The notes under the pieces are model-generated. The model saw nothing but the letters and a program-made list of their open reading frames with translations. It had not been told where the DNA came from and searched no databases. From Pseudomonas violetae (GTDB taxonomy: Bacteria; Pseudomonadota; Gammaproteobacteria; Pseudomonadales; Pseudomonadaceae), in assembly GCF_023072615.1 (NCBI RefSeq), contig NZ_JAKNRW010000003.1, positions 1-64,000 on the forward strand: a DNA stretch of 64,000 nt, read 5' to 3'. The position numbers were made by a program, and so were the translations under genes. Below are positions 44,400 to 54,539 of this stretch, in pieces. The first letter of the stretch is position 1; each line of letters begins with the position of its first letter.

Positions 44400-45599
44400 T
44401 TACCGGCGACTTTGGATGAACGCGCGGATACGTTCGGCGGCCTCGACGCACTCGGCCAGTGGCGCAACCAGTGCCAGGCGCACCCGGCCAGCCCCGGGAT
44501 TGAAGCCATCCACTTCACGCGACAGATAAGAGCCCGGCACCACCGTTACATGTTCTTCGGCGAACAGGTCCCGGCAAAACGCCTCGTCATCACCTTCAAC
44601 GTTCGGCCACAGGTAGAAACCGCCGTCCGGGCGCTGCACGTCCAGCACCGGGCTGAGGATTGCCAGCACGGCGTCGTATTTCTCGCGGTACAGGTCGCGG
44701 TTAGCGCGCACATGCACTTCGTCATTCCATGCGGCAACGCTGGCCAGTTGAGTCTGTACCGGCATCGCGCAGCCGTGGTAAGTGCGGTACAGCAGGAATC
44801 CCTTGAGGATGTCTGCGTCACCGGCTACGAAGCCCGAACGCAAGCCTGGCAGGTTGGAGCGCTTGGACAGGCTGTGGAACACTACGCAGCGCTTGAAGTC
44901 CTGGCGACCCAGCTCCACGCAGGCGCTGAGCAGGCCGGCTGGCGGAGTCTGTTCGTCGAAGTAAAGCTCGCTGTAGCACTCGTCGGCGGCTATCACGAAG
45001 TCGTATTCGTCTGCCAGGGTGATCAGCTTTTTCAGGGTTTCGACCGGAATCAGGGCACCAGTCGGATTGCCTGGCGAGCACAGGAACAGGATCTGGCAGC
45101 GTTTCCAGATTTCCGGCGAAACTGCGTCGAAGTCCGGATTGAAGCCATTTGCATCAAGACAAGGAAGGTAATACGGCTTGGCGCCAGCCAGGAGCGCCGC
45201 ACCCTCGTAGATCTGGTAGAACGGGTTCGGGCTCACCACCAGCGCGTCATCGCCACGATTAACCACGGTCTGGGTGAAGGCGAACAGCGCCTCGCGGGTG
45301 CCGTTGACCGGCAGCACGTTACGCGCCGGGTCGAGCCAGCCGCTCGGAACGCTGAACCGGCGTTCGCACCAGGCGGCGATGGCTTCGCGCAGTGCGGCAA
45401 TGCCGAGAGTGGTCGGGTACACGGCCATCTGATCCAGGTTGCTTGCCAGTGCTTCGGCGACAAAAGCTGGCGAGCGGTGCTTAGGCTCGCCGATGGACAG
45501 GGCGATAGCGCGCTTGTTCGGGTTTGGCGTGACGCTGCCGAGCAGGGCGCGGAGCTTCTCGAAAGGGTAGGGCTGCAACTGGGTCAGGGCGTTGTTCAT
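44400..45599 (-). CDS. dapC: Succinyldiaminopimelate transaminase
   Basis: 399 aa from ATG 45599 (MNNALTQLQPYPFEKL); an upstream open stretch is REP sequence. Class I PLP aminotransferase: SPNPFYQIYEGAALL, CSPGNPTG, AADECYSELYFDE, and the PLP lysine in FHSLSKRSNLPGLRSGF. It converts N-succinyl-2-amino-6-ketopimelate to N-succinyl-LL-DAP, between DapD and DapE. The position before glnD-map-rpsB matches the PAO1 dapC gene (PA3659, memory). Confidence 0.93.
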   Translation of the reverse strand: MNNALTQLQPYPFEKLRALLGSVTPNPNKRAIALSIGEPKHRSPAFVAEALASNLDQMAVYPTTLGIAALREAIAAWCERRFSVPSGWLDPARNVLPVNGTREALFAFTQTVVNRGDDALVVSPNPFYQIYEGAALLAGAKPYYLPCLDANGFNPDFDAVSPEIWKRCQILFLCSPGNPTGALIPVETLKKLITLADEYDFVIAADECYSELYFDEQTPPAGLLSACVELGRQDFKRCVVFHSLSKRSNLPGLRSGFVAGDADILKGFLLYRTYHGCAMPVQTQLASVAAWNDEVHVRANRDLYREKYDAVLAILSPVLDVQRPDGGFYLWPNVEGDDEAFCRDLFAEEHVTVVPGSYLSREVDGFNPGAGRVRLALVAPLAECVEAAERIRAFIQSRR

Positions 45600-45632
45600 G
45601 GGGGCCTCTATTAATGCAGAAGTGGGCTTGTG

Positions 45633-45745
45633 CGTGGCGAGGGAGCTTGCTCCCGTTCGACTGCGCAGCAGTCGCAAAGCTTTTGGGGCCGCTTCGTACC
45701 CCAGCGGGAGCAAGCTCCCTCGCCACACAAGCTCGCTCCCACAGG
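45633..45745. repeat. Inverted pair of the GTGGCGAGGGAGC repeat family plus REP half
   Basis: GTGGCGAGGGAGCTTGCTCCC and GGGAGCAAGCTCCCTCGCCAC are inverted copies ~50 bp apart. They are followed by AAGCTCGCTCCCACAGG, half of a common REP. Same family as the palindrome at 19232. Fills the dapC-glnD gap. Confidence 0.85.
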
Positions 45746-45760
45746 GGGTGATGTGTTAAT

Positions 45761-48463
45761 TCAGATAGTGAGTCGCGACAGTTTGATTTCAGATTCCTGA
45801 TTGACAGTCAGTTGTTCGACGATGGCGTCCTGCAAACGGCTGCATAGCAACGGATCGGACAGAGGCTGATTGTTGGCATCGGTGATGAAGAACACGTCTT
45901 CCACGCGTTCGCCCAAGGTGGCGATCTTCGCGTTCTGCAACGACAAGTCGAACTCCAGGAAGATCGTGCCAATGCGCGCCAGCAGGCCTGGACGGTCAGG
46001 GGCGCTGAGTTCCAGTACGGTCACCGGACGTTGGGCGTCGTTGTGAATGGTCACCTGGGGCGCAAACGCGAAATGCTTGAGCTGGCGCGGCACTCGACGC
46101 TGAATGATGGTCGGGTAGTCGTCCGGGTTGCGCAAGGCCTCGGTCAGGCCTTCGCGGATCTGCTTGACCCGTGTTGGATTGTCGCCAATCGAGTCGCCGT
46201 CCGTGTCGAGCACGATGTAGGTGTCGAGGGTGAACTGACTGCTAGAGGTAATGACCCGCGCGTCGTGAATGTTCAGGTTGAGCTGGTCCATCGCAGCCAC
46301 GGTCACGGCAAAAAAATCATGTTGATCGGGGGCATAGATGAAGATCTGGGTGCCGCCCTCGAACTCGCGCTGGGTGGTTTCCTTGATCAGCACCAGGGGG
46401 CCGCCGTCAGCCGGCTGCTGAAGGATCGCGTCACTGTGCCACGCCACGTCGCCAGCGGTGTGGCGCAGGAAGTAGTCATCCCCCAGTTGCGCCCACAACT
46501 GCTCGACGTCGTCCGGATCGGTCCCGCCGCGCACCAGGATGTCCAGGGCGGCGCTTTGGGTCTGGCGAATCTGTTCCTCGCGGTCCACCGGGTTTTCCAG
46601 GCCACGGCGCAGGGCGCGCTTGGTCTCGGTGTAAAGCTGGCGCAGCAGGCTGGCGCGCCAGGAGTTCCACAGCGTCGGGTTGGTGGCGTTGATGTCCGCC
46701 ACGGTCAGCACGTATAGATAGTCGAGGTGGGTTTCATCGCCGATGATCTGTGCGAAGTCGTGGATCACTTGAGGGTCCGACAGGTCCTTGCGTTGGGCGG
46801 TGGTGGACATCACCAGGTGGTTCTGTACCAGCCAGACGATCAGGCGGCTGTCCCACACCGGCAGCTGGTGGCGCTGGCAGAACGCCTCGGCATCGACTGC
46901 GCCGATTTCCGAATGGTCGCCGTGCCGACCTTTCCCGATATCGTGATACAGGCCCGCAAGGTAGATCAATTCGGGTTTCGGCAGCTTGGCCATCAACTTG
47001 CTGGCCAGCGGGAATTTTTCCGACACCTGGGTGTACTGCAGCTTACGCAGGTGCTTGATCAAATTGAGGGTGTGGGCGTCGACCGTATAGATGTGAAACA
47101 GGTCGTGCTGCATTTGCCCGACGATGAAGCCGAACTCCGGCAGATAACGCCCAAGGATGCCGTAGCGGTTCATCCGGCGCAGGTTGCGATGGATGCCGAT
47201 CTTGCACTTGAACAGCTCGATGAACAGGCTGGTGTTGCGAATGTCGTTGCGAAAGTCATCGTCGATCAGATGACGGTGCTCGCGCAGCAGGCGAATGGTA
47301 TCGGCGCGCACACCTTTGATTTCTGGCTGCTGGGCCATCAGCACGAAGATTTCGAGCATGGCGAACGGCGTACGACGGAACACGTTGTCATTGCGCGCCT
47401 CGATGTAACCGTCGTGCAGTTGAAACCGCGAGTTGATTGGCTGCGGCGGCGCTTCGTCCTCCGGGGCGAGGATGACTTCTTCGAAATGCTGGATGATCAG
47501 GTCGCTGAGCTGGGCGATGCTCATCACCACCCGGTAGTACTGCTGCATGAAATTTTCGATGGTTTGCTTGGCGTCATCGCCTTCGAAACCCAGCAGCCCG
47601 GCAATCGAGCGCTGGTGATCGAACAGCAGCCGGTCTTCGGAGCGACCGGCGAGCATGTGCAGGGCGTAGCGCACCTTCCACAGAAATTCCTGGGAAGAGG
47701 CCAGCAGGGCATTTTCGCTTTCAACCAGGAAACCTTCACCGGCCAGCGCCCGTAGGTTCAGGGTGCCGTACTCGCGTCGGGCGACCCACAGAATCGTCTG
47801 GATATCCCGCAGGCCGCCGGGCGAGCCCTTGACGTTGGGTTCCAGGTTATATTCGGTGTCGTTGTATTTGTGGTGACGGGCCTTTTGCTCGGCGCGCTTG
47901 GCCAGGAAGAAGTCCTTGCTCGGCCACATGTGCGCGGTACTGGTGACGTCGAGCATGCGCTGGCGCAAACGTTCCGGACCACAGATGGTACGGCTTTCCA
48001 TCAGGTTAGTGACAACCGTCAGGTCGGCGCGGGCTTCAATTACGCATTCGTCCACCGAGCGAACGCTCTGGCCGACCTCCAGGCCTATGTCCCACAGCAG
48101 TGTGAGAAAGCGCTCGATGGAGTCTCGGAAAACTTCGTGATCGGCGCTGTCCAGCAGGATCAGCAGGTCAATGTCGGAATAAGGGTGCAACTCACCGCGA
48201 CCGTAGCCGCCGACCGCTACCAGCGCGATATCGGCGTCTTCGCTCCAGTCGAACTGCTCCCAGGCCTTTTGCAGGATGTTGTCGACGAACCAGGCGCGAT
48301 CCTCGATCAGGCGCCGAATGTCGCGGCCGCTGCGGAAGCGCCCGTCGAGCACCTCGCGGGCCTGGCGGATTGCCTTCTTGAAGGCAGCAATAGGGCTTGC
48401 CTTCAGGGCCAGTTCAGCCTGGAACTGGCCGCGGTCGAAGAGTTCTGGATCCACCTGCGGCAT
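45761..48463 (-). CDS. glnD: Bifunctional uridylyltransferase/uridylyl-removing enzyme GlnD
   Basis: 900 aa. Domains: nucleotidyltransferase with GGYGRGEL...SDIDL (G85 to D97, D99), an HD domain ([18 protein letters not shown] at ~515) for uridylyl removal, and two ACT domains in the last ~200 residues ([19 protein letters not shown] and [18 protein letters not shown]). It senses glutamine and adds or removes UMP on PII proteins (GlnB/GlnK), setting nitrogen control. Lies 44 bp after map, same strand. Confidence 0.96.
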   Translation of the reverse strand: MPQVDPELFDRGQFQAELALKASPIAAFKKAIRQAREVLDGRFRSGRDIRRLIEDRAWFVDNILQKAWEQFDWSEDADIALVAVGGYGRGELHPYSDIDLLILLDSADHEVFRDSIERFLTLLWDIGLEVGQSVRSVDECVIEARADLTVVTNLMESRTICGPERLRQRMLDVTSTAHMWPSKDFFLAKRAEQKARHHKYNDTEYNLEPNVKGSPGGLRDIQTILWVARREYGTLNLRALAGEGFLVESENALLASSQEFLWKVRYALHMLAGRSEDRLLFDHQRSIAGLLGFEGDDAKQTIENFMQQYYRVVMSIAQLSDLIIQHFEEVILAPEDEAPPQPINSRFQLHDGYIEARNDNVFRRTPFAMLEIFVLMAQQPEIKGVRADTIRLLREHRHLIDDDFRNDIRNTSLFIELFKCKIGIHRNLRRMNRYGILGRYLPEFGFIVGQMQHDLFHIYTVDAHTLNLIKHLRKLQYTQVSEKFPLASKLMAKLPKPELIYLAGLYHDIGKGRHGDHSEIGAVDAEAFCQRHQLPVWDSRLIVWLVQNHLVMSTTAQRKDLSDPQVIHDFAQIIGDETHLDYLYVLTVADINATNPTLWNSWRASLLRQLYTETKRALRRGLENPVDREEQIRQTQSAALDILVRGGTDPDDVEQLWAQLGDDYFLRHTAGDVAWHSDAILQQPADGGPLVLIKETTQREFEGGTQIFIYAPDQHDFFAVTVAAMDQLNLNIHDARVITSSSQFTLDTYIVLDTDGDSIGDNPTRVKQIREGLTEALRNPDDYPTIIQRRVPRQLKHFAFAPQVTIHNDAQRPVTVLELSAPDRPGLLARIGTIFLEFDLSLQNAKIATLGERVEDVFFITDANNQPLSDPLLCSRLQDAIVEQLTVNQESEIKLSRLTI

Positions 48464-48507
48464 CGATTGGCTTTCCTTTCTATAGGCTGGGAGCTGCGCT
48501 GGTTGAA

Positions 48508-49290
48508 TCAGGCCGAAACGCGAGGGATGGTGTCATCGCCGCGCAGGGTGAAAATCTCGTAGCCGGTCTCGGTCACTACAAGGGTATGTTCCCACTGGGC
48601 GGAGAGCTTGCGGTCCTTGGTAATGGCGGTCCAGCCGTCGCCCAGCACCTTGGTGTCGGCCTTGCCCTGGTTGATCATCGGCTCGATGGTGAAGGTCATG
48701 CCCGCTTTGAGCTCCATGCCGGTGCCGGCACGGCCGTAATGCAGGATCTGCGGCTCTTCGTGGAACACTTTGCCAATGCCGTGGCCGCAGAACTCGCGAA
48801 CCACCGAGAAGCCGTTCTTTTCAGCATGCTTCTGGATAACTTCGCCGATATCACCCAGGCGGCAGCCCGGCTTGACGATTTCGATGGCCTTGTACATGCA
48901 TTCCTGGGTGACCTGGGACAGGCGTTCGGCCCAGACAGGCACGGTGCCGACGTGAAACATGCGGCTGGTGTCGCCGTGGTAGCCGTCCTTGATGACGGTA
49001 ACGTCGATGTTCAGCGTGTCGCCATTCTTCAATGGCTTCTCGTTCGGAATGCCATGGCAGACCACGTGGTTGATCGAGGTGCAGATCGACTTCGGGTAGC
49101 CTTTATAATTCAGCGGGGCAGGAATGGCCTGTTGCACATTGACGATGTAGTCGTGGCAGATTCGGTCCAGTTCTTCGGTGGTGACGCCTGGTTTGACATG
49201 TTCGGCAATCATTTCCAGCACATCGGCGGCCAGTTTGCCGGCGACACGCATTTTTGCAATGTCCTCTGGAGTCTTGAGGTTGACGGTCAT
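48508..49290 (-). CDS. map: Methionine aminopeptidase, type I
   Basis: 260 aa from ATG 49290 ([10 protein letters not shown]); the frame is open 7 codons farther. Pita-bread fold with all metal ligands visible: D96, D107, H170, E203 and E234; substrate-site H79 in CHGIP. Removes N-terminal methionine from new proteins. Divergent from rpsB, as in E. coli and PAO1; the 374-bp divergent gap holds both promoters. Confidence 0.97.
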   Translation of the reverse strand: MTVNLKTPEDIAKMRVAGKLAADVLEMIAEHVKPGVTTEELDRICHDYIVNVQQAIPAPLNYKGYPKSICTSINHVVCHGIPNEKPLKNGDTLNIDVTVIKDGYHGDTSRMFHVGTVPVWAERLSQVTQECMYKAIEIVKPGCRLGDIGEVIQKHAEKNGFSVVREFCGHGIGKVFHEEPQILHYGRAGTGMELKAGMTFTIEPMINQGKADTKVLGDGWTAITKDRKLSAQWEHTLVVTETGYEIFTLRGDDTIPRVSA

Positions 49291-49504
49291 ACAGGCTCTC
49301 TCTGCGCTCAATGGCGCTTAACTAAGTCAAAATGGGCGTTACGCAAACGATCTTCGCCGCCCTGAAAAACGCGATTCTACCAGACGATCAAGGCAAATCT
49401 GAGGCTCTGTGCATCGCTTCTTCATCTAGGTGGGCGCATTCCAGGGCGATTCCAAAGGGGCGGATAAAGGTGTGCGTCAGGAATTGAGAATCCTGGTTCC
49501 GTTT

Positions 49505-49556
49505 TTGCGAGTCTTATGATATAAAATGCGCCGCTTTCCGGGGATACCCCGAAAGG
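49505..49556 (+). promoter_or_regulatory. rpsB promoter (-10 TATGATATAAAAT) and leader hairpin
   Basis: The 374-bp map-rpsB gap has no gene. An AT-rich block at 49515-49527 looks like a -10 region (TATAAA 49520-49525); -35 candidates are TTCCGT (17-bp spacing) or the closer TTGCGA. Just downstream, CTTTCCGGGG and CCCCGAAAG (49534-49556) form a hairpin in the ~140-nt leader. rpsB leaders in gamma-proteobacteria are known to fold and to bind S2 for feedback control, so an equivalent role is likely. Confidence 0.5.
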
Positions 49557-49664
49557 CTTAAATCCACACACGTGTCGACACGATGACCTGGGTGCCTTCA
49601 GCTGATGCTGCTGGTTGGTCATTGGGATACGTGGAGGCCAAACCCGACTTATTAAGGAACTATC

Positions 49665-50402
49665 ATGTCCCAAGTCAACATGCGCGATATGCTGAAGGCC
49701 GGTGTGCACTTCGGTCACCAGACCCGTTACTGGAACCCGAAAATGGGTAAGTACATTTTCGGCGCGCGTAACAAGATCCACATTATCAACCTTGAAAAAA
49801 CCCTGCCAATGTTCAACGAAGCTCTGACTTTCGTAGAGCGCCTGGCACAGGGCAAAAACAAGATTCTGTTCGTCGGCACCAAGCGTTCCGCTGGCAAGAT
49901 CGTTGCTGAAGAAGCAGCACGTTGCGGTTCGCCGTACGTCGATCACCGCTGGTTGGGCGGCATGCTGACCAACTTCAAAACCATCCGTGCTTCCATCAAG
50001 CGTCTGCGTGACCTTGAAGTGCAAGCCGAAGACGGTACTTTCGCCAAGCTGACCAAGAAAGAAGCGCTGATGCGCACTCGCGATCTTGAGAAGCTCGATC
50101 GTTCCCTGGGTGGTATCAAGGACATGGGCGGTCTGCCAGACGCTCTGTTCGTTATCGACGTTGATCACGAGCGCATCGCGATCACCGAAGCCAACAAGCT
50201 GGGTATCCCGGTTATCGGCGTAGTCGATACCAACAGCAGCCCGGAAGGCGTTGACTACATCATCCCAGGCAACGATGACGCAATCCGCGCTATCCAGCTG
50301 TACATGGGTTCGATGGCTGATGCTGTAATCCGTGGCCGCAACCACGTTGCTGGTGGCACCGAGCAGTTCGTTGAAGAAGCTCCGGTAGCTGCAGCTGAGT
50401 AA
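49665..50402 (+). CDS. rpsB: 30S ribosomal protein S2
   Basis: 245 aa. Starts [27 protein letters not shown] and contains the signatures [14 protein letters not shown] and [13 protein letters not shown], then the [11 protein letters not shown] and [11 protein letters not shown] strands. It lacks the long acidic tail of some S2 proteins. Good AAGGAAC ribosome-binding site. First gene of the rpsB-tsf-pyrH-frr cluster. Confidence 0.98.
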   Translation: MSQVNMRDMLKAGVHFGHQTRYWNPKMGKYIFGARNKIHIINLEKTLPMFNEALTFVERLAQGKNKILFVGTKRSAGKIVAEEAARCGSPYVDHRWLGGMLTNFKTIRASIKRLRDLEVQAEDGTFAKLTKKEALMRTRDLEKLDRSLGGIKDMGGLPDALFVIDVDHERIAITEANKLGIPVIGVVDTNSSPEGVDYIIPGNDDAIRAIQLYMGSMADAVIRGRNHVAGGTEQFVEEAPVAAAE

Positions 50403-50430
50403 TTGACGCCTTGGCGTTGACTCAGTAAGC

Positions 50431-50455
50431 AAAAAGGGGGCCTGGCCCCCTTTTT
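50431..50455 (+). terminator. Terminator/attenuator between rpsB and tsf
   Basis: AAAAAGGGGGCC T GGCCCCCTTTTT: a perfect 12-bp palindrome around one base with U-run. Partial readthrough is expected, since rpsB and tsf are usually co-transcribed. Confidence 0.9.
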
Positions 50456-50592
50456 GCCACCTCGAAAACCATTTGTGTGCAGCGCAGTTGCAGCCCTGTA
50501 ACGTGCAGCCGCTATCAAAGAGGCTTCGGGAAGAATTGAACGCCCGTTTGGTCGGGTGGAATGGTTGAAAACCTATCCAAGAGGATTTTGAA

Positions 50593-51456
50593 ATGGCAGA
50601 GATTACTGCAGCGTTGGTCAAAGAACTGCGCGAGCGTACCGGCGAAGGCATGATGGATTGCAAAAAGGCCTTGACCAAGGCTGGCGGCGACATCGAGAAA
50701 GCCATTGATGACATGCGTGCTTCGGGCGCCATCAAGGCCGCTAAGAAAGCAGGCAACGTGGCTGCTGAAGGCGCTATCGCTCTTAAAGAAGACGGTAAAT
50801 CCGCCGTTCTGCTGGAAGTGAACTCGCAGACTGACTTCCTGGCTCTGCAGGACGACTTCAAGGCATTTGTTGCGTCCAGCGTTGAAAAAGCGTTCGCTGA
50901 CAAACTGACTGACGTCGCTCCGCTGATCGAAGCTCAAGAAGCTGATCGCCTGGTTCTGGTCGGCAAGGTTGGCGAAAACGTTAACATCCGTCGCCTGGCT
51001 CGCGTTGAAGGTGATGTTGTTGGTGGCTACCTGCACGGCAACAAAATCGGTGTTGCGGTTGTTCTGAAAGGCGGCGACGTTGAGCTGGCCAAAGACATCG
51101 CGATGCACGTAGCGGCTACCAACCCTGAATTCCTGCTGCCATCGGAAGTTTCCGCTGAAGCAGTAGAGCGTGAGAAGGGCGTGTTCCTGACCCTGAACGC
51201 TGACAAAATTGCCGGCAAGCCGGAAAATATTGTTGAAAACATGGTTAAAGGCCGTATCAGCAAGTTCCTGGCTGAAGCGAGCCTGGTTGAGCAGGCGTTC
51301 GTCAAGAACCCTGAAATCAAGGTTGGCGAGCTGGCTAAGAAAGCCGGTGCTGAAATCGTTTCCTTCACCTACTTCAAAGTAGGCGAAGGCATCGAGAAGC
51401 CGGTCGACAACTTCGCTGAAGAAGTTGCTGCCCAGCTGGCTGCCGCCAAGCAATAA
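50593..51456 (+). CDS. tsf: Elongation factor Ts
   Basis: 287 aa. N-terminal EF-Tu-binding region LRERTGEGMMDCKKALTKAGGD, then the core with NSQTDFLALQDDFKAFV, two dimerisation subdomains and a C-terminal IEKPVDNFAEEVAAQL. Exchanges GDP for GTP on EF-Tu. Ribosome-binding site AAGAGGATT. Separated from pyrH by a 210-bp gap with terminator and hairpins. Confidence 0.98.
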   Translation: MAEITAALVKELRERTGEGMMDCKKALTKAGGDIEKAIDDMRASGAIKAAKKAGNVAAEGAIALKEDGKSAVLLEVNSQTDFLALQDDFKAFVASSVEKAFADKLTDVAPLIEAQEADRLVLVGKVGENVNIRRLARVEGDVVGGYLHGNKIGVAVVLKGGDVELAKDIAMHVAATNPEFLLPSEVSAEAVEREKGVFLTLNADKIAGKPENIVENMVKGRISKFLAEASLVEQAFVKNPEIKVGELAKKAGAEIVSFTYFKVGEGIEKPVDNFAEEVAAQLAAAKQ

Positions 51457-51478
51457 GACAGTTTTCAACTGTCGCCCT

Positions 51479-51513
51479 GAAGAGGCTGCCCGCTCACGCG
51501 CGCAGCCTCTTTT
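51479..51513 (+). terminator. Terminator of tsf
   Basis: AGAGGCTGC (51481-51489) / GCAGCCTCT (51502-51510) with 12-base loop, then TTTT. 22 bp after the tsf stop. Confidence 0.85.
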
Positions 51514-51518
51514 CAGAT

Positions 51519-51626
51519 GGGATACCAAATTTTTAATTGGTTTCCCGTTGGAACTGGCTTACAAAGCCATGTTCCGATGGCGCTGAAGCAGCGCCACGCT
51601 AGAGTGAACGCCAGCTGTAAACAGCT
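51519..51626 (+). promoter_or_regulatory. Run of four hairpins upstream of pyrH (candidate structured leader)
   Basis: Four separate complementary pairs follow one another between the tsf terminator and the pyrH ribosome-binding site. They are: GGGA-T-ACCAA / TTGGT-T-TCCC (51519-51546); GGAAC-T-GGCTT / AAGCC-AT-GTTCC (51550-51575); GGCGCTG / CAGCGCC with 3-base loop (51579-51595); and AGCTGT-AA-ACAGCT (51613-51626). Such a run is unlikely by chance and may be an mRNA leader or small RNA. No Rfam family is recognised by eye. Confidence 0.5.
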
Positions 51627-51666
51627 CGCAAAGAATTTTTAAAATACGCCGCAGGAGAGATTCGCA

Positions 51667-52410
51667 ATGGCTCAGCAGGGCAGTGGTTATCAGGCTCGCT
51701 ATAAACGCATTCTACTCAAGCTTAGCGGCGAGGCCCTGATGGGCTCGGAAGAGTTCGGGATCGATCCGAAAGTTCTGGATCGCATGGCACTGGAAGTCGG
51801 CCAGTTGGTTGGCATCGGTGTCCAGGTCGGTCTGGTGATCGGTGGTGGTAACCTGTTCCGCGGTGCAGCGCTGAGCGCAGCCGGGATGGATCGTGTAACT
51901 GGCGACCACATGGGCATGCTGGCCACTGTGATGAACGCCTTGGCCATGCGCGATGCGCTGGAACGTGCCAATATCTCGGCCATCGTGATGTCGGCCATTT
52001 CCATGGTGGGTGTGACTGATCATTACGATCGTCGCAAGGCCATGCGCCACCTGAACTCCAAGGAAGTGGTGATTTTCGCAGCAGGTACTGGCAATCCGTT
52101 CTTTACCACGGATTCGGCTGCATGCTTGCGAGCGATCGAAATCGATGCCGATGTTGTGCTCAAGGCTACCAAGGTCGATGGCGTCTACACTGCCGACCCA
52201 TTCAAAGACCCGCATGCCGAGAAGTTCGATCATCTGACTTACGATGAAGTGCTGGATCGCAAGCTGGGTGTGATGGATCTGACGGCCATTTGCTTGTGCC
52301 GCGACCACAAGATGCCATTGCGCGTCTTTAACATGAACAAGCCCGGCGCCCTGCTGAATATAGTACATGGCGGCGCTGAAGGGACCCTGATCGAGGAAGG
52401 CCAACAATGA
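51667..52410 (+). CDS. pyrH: UMP kinase
   Basis: 247 aa, amino-acid-kinase fold: [48 protein letters not shown] and STDPFKDP-type TADPFKDP motif. Phosphorylates UMP to UDP; bacterial PyrH is hexameric, activated by GTP and inhibited by UTP. Ribosome-binding site GCAGGAGAG. The stop overlaps the frr start (ATGA). Directly preceded by the hairpin run. Confidence 0.97.
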   Translation: MAQQGSGYQARYKRILLKLSGEALMGSEEFGIDPKVLDRMALEVGQLVGIGVQVGLVIGGGNLFRGAALSAAGMDRVTGDHMGMLATVMNALAMRDALERANISAIVMSAISMVGVTDHYDRRKAMRHLNSKEVVIFAAGTGNPFFTTDSAACLRAIEIDADVVLKATKVDGVYTADPFKDPHAEKFDHLTYDEVLDRKLGVMDLTAICLCRDHKMPLRVFNMNKPGALLNIVHGGAEGTLIEEGQQ

Positions 52411-52964
52411 TCAACGAAATCAAGAAAGACGCTCAGGCGCGCATGCAGAAGTCCCTGGACTCTCTGTCCCACGCGTTTGGACAGATTCGTACCGGCAAGG
52501 CTCACCCGAGCATTCTGGGTAGCGTGATGGTGCCTTACTACGGTACTGACACCCCGTTGAGTGGCGTGGCCAACGTTACCGTAAAAGACTCCCGCACCCT
52601 TCAGGTCGTGGCGTTCGAGCGCAATATGCTTGCAGCAGTCGACAAGGCTATCCAGAGCGCCGGTTTGAACCTCAATCCGACCAACCTGGGCGAGTTGCTG
52701 CTGATCTCCATGCCTGCCCTGACCGAGGAAACCCGCAAGGGCTTCACCAAACAGGCTCGCAGCGCCGCGGAAGATGCTCGCGTTGCCGTACGCAACATTC
52801 GTCGCGATGCGCTTGGCGACCTGAAGAAGCTGGTGAAGGACAAGGAAATCAGCGAAGACGAAGAACGTCGTGCTGCTGCCGATATCCAGAAGCTTACCGA
52901 CAAGGCTGAGGCGGATATCGACGCAGCGACCAAGCAGAAAGAAGCGGACCTGATGGCCGTATAA
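52407..52964 (+). CDS. frr: Ribosome recycling factor
   Basis: 185 aa, the normal length. Three-helix bundle and small domain: [24 protein letters not shown], then [26 protein letters not shown] and the C-terminal [22 protein letters not shown]. Splits the post-termination ribosome with EF-G. Overlaps pyrH by 4 bases. Confidence 0.98.
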   Translation: MINEIKKDAQARMQKSLDSLSHAFGQIRTGKAHPSILGSVMVPYYGTDTPLSGVANVTVKDSRTLQVVAFERNMLAAVDKAIQSAGLNLNPTNLGELLLISMPALTEETRKGFTKQARSAAEDARVAVRNIRRDALGDLKKLVKDKEISEDEERRAAADIQKLTDKAEADIDAATKQKEADLMAV

Positions 52965-52977
52965 GGGTCGCGTTTTC

Positions 52978-53733
52978 ATGGAAAAGACTAAGCAGACTGC
53001 GCCCTTTGCGGTGCCGCGCCATGTCGCGATTATCATGGATGGTAACAACCGCTGGGCGAAAAAGCGCTTTTTGCCCGGTGTCGCCGGTCATAAGGCGGGC
53101 GTGGATGCGGTGCGCGCAGTGATCGAGGTGTGTGCCGAGGCCGGGGTCGAGGTATTGACCCTGTTCGCGTTCTCCAGCGAAAACTGGCAGCGTCCGGCCG
53201 ATGAGGTCAGTGCCTTGATGGAGTTGTTCTTCAAGGCGCTGCGTCGGGAGGCCAAGCGGCTGAACGAAAACAACATCAGTTTGCGCATTATCGGTGACCG
53301 TTCGCGCTTCCATCCCGAGCTTCAGGCCGCCATGCGCGAGGCTGAAGCCATGACGGTGGGCACGAATCGCCTGGTCCTGCAGGTCGCCGCCAATTACGGC
53401 GGTCAGTGGGATATTGCTCAAGCCGCCCAACGCCTGGCTCGTGAAGTGCAGGCCGGGCACCTGCGTCCGGAGGACATCACGCCGGAGTTATTGCAGACCT
53501 GTCTGTCGACGGGCGACCTGCCGCTGCCAGACCTGTGCATCCGCACCGGTGGCGAGCACCGCATCAGCAACTTCCTGCTATGGCAACTGGCTTACGCCGA
53601 GTTGTACTTCTCCGACCTGTTCTGGCCGGACTTCAAACACGACGCCATGCGCAAAGCGCTGGCCGATTTCGCTTCGCGCCAGCGCCGTTTCGGTAAAACG
53701 AGCGAGCAGGTCGAAGCTGGAGCCCGGGCTTAA
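52978..53733 (+). CDS. uppS: Undecaprenyl diphosphate synthase
   Basis: 251 aa. cis-prenyltransferase with the catalytic Asp D21 in HVAIIMDGNNRWAKKR, FAFSSENW and LCIRTGGEHRISNFLLWQ. Condenses eight isopentenyl units onto farnesyl diphosphate to give the lipid carrier for peptidoglycan and O-antigen. The stop overlaps the cdsA start by one base (TAATG). First gene of the envelope half of the cluster. Confidence 0.97.
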   Translation: MEKTKQTAPFAVPRHVAIIMDGNNRWAKKRFLPGVAGHKAGVDAVRAVIEVCAEAGVEVLTLFAFSSENWQRPADEVSALMELFFKALRREAKRLNENNISLRIIGDRSRFHPELQAAMREAEAMTVGTNRLVLQVAANYGGQWDIAQAAQRLAREVQAGHLRPEDITPELLQTCLSTGDLPLPDLCIRTGGEHRISNFLLWQLAYAELYFSDLFWPDFKHDAMRKALADFASRQRRFGKTSEQVEAGARA

Positions 53734-54539
53734 TGCTTAAACAACGAATCATCACTGCTCTGATCCTGCTGCCAATAGCCCTGTGTGGCTTTTTCCTGCT
53801 GGAAGGCTCCGGCTTTGCGCTGTTCATTGGCCTGGTCGTGACGCTGGGCGCATGGGAGTGGGCTCGCCTGGCGGGCTTTACCGACCAGCCAGTACGCGTC
53901 GGCTATGCACTGGCGGTCGCGGTGATGCTGTTTTTCATGCATATATTGCCGGGGCTTGCGCCGTGGGTACTGGGCGCTGCCGTGCTGTGGTGGGCCGTGG
54001 CGACCTATCTGGTGCTGACGTATCCGCGTTCAAGCGGCCATTGGTCTACTGCTGCCTGCAAACTGGTCATCGGCCTGCTGGTCCTGCTTCCAGCCTGGCA
54101 AGGCCTGATCCTGATCAAACAGGAGCCTCTGGGCAACTGGCTGATCATGGCGGTGATGGTGCTGGTCTGGGGTGCGGATATCGGGGCTTACTTCTCCGGT
54201 CGTGCCTTCGGCAAGCGCAAATTGGCGCCGCAGGTCAGTCCTGGCAAAAGCTGGGAAGGGGTTTACGGCGGCCTGGCGCTGGCGCTGGTCATTACGGCTA
54301 TCGTTGGGCTGGTTCGCGACTGGACGGTTGCGGAGTTGCTCAAAGGGCTGGTCGGTGCGGCAGTGATCGTGTTCATCTCGGTCGTGGGCGACCTCACCGA
54401 GAGCATGTTCAAGCGTCAGTCCGGGATCAAGGACAGCAGTAACCTGCTGCCGGGTCACGGCGGGGTGCTGGATCGCATCGACAGTCTGACGGCGGCCATT
54501 CCGGTGTTTGCGGTGTTGTTGTGGATGGCGGCGCCGTGA
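53733..54539 (+). CDS. cdsA: Phosphatidate cytidylyltransferase
   Basis: 268 aa with about eight membrane segments. Makes CDP-diacylglycerol from phosphatidic acid and CTP. The family signature near the end is [37 protein letters not shown]. Begins [19 protein letters not shown]. The end overlaps dxr (GTGA). Confidence 0.96.
   Translation: MLKQRIITALILLPIALCGFFLLEGSGFALFIGLVVTLGAWEWARLAGFTDQPVRVGYALAVAVMLFFMHILPGLAPWVLGAAVLWWAVATYLVLTYPRSSGHWSTAACKLVIGLLVLLPAWQGLILIKQEPLGNWLIMAVMVLVWGADIGAYFSGRAFGKRKLAPQVSPGKSWEGVYGGLALALVITAIVGLVRDWTVAELLKGLVGAAVIVFISVVGDLTESMFKRQSGIKDSSNLLPGHGGVLDRIDSLTAAIPVFAVLLWMAAP

Noticed and set aside
49422..50903. 493-codon minus-strand frame covering rpsB and part of tsf
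   Set aside because: Runs antisense through an essential ribosomal gene, its terminator and the next gene; no protein features.
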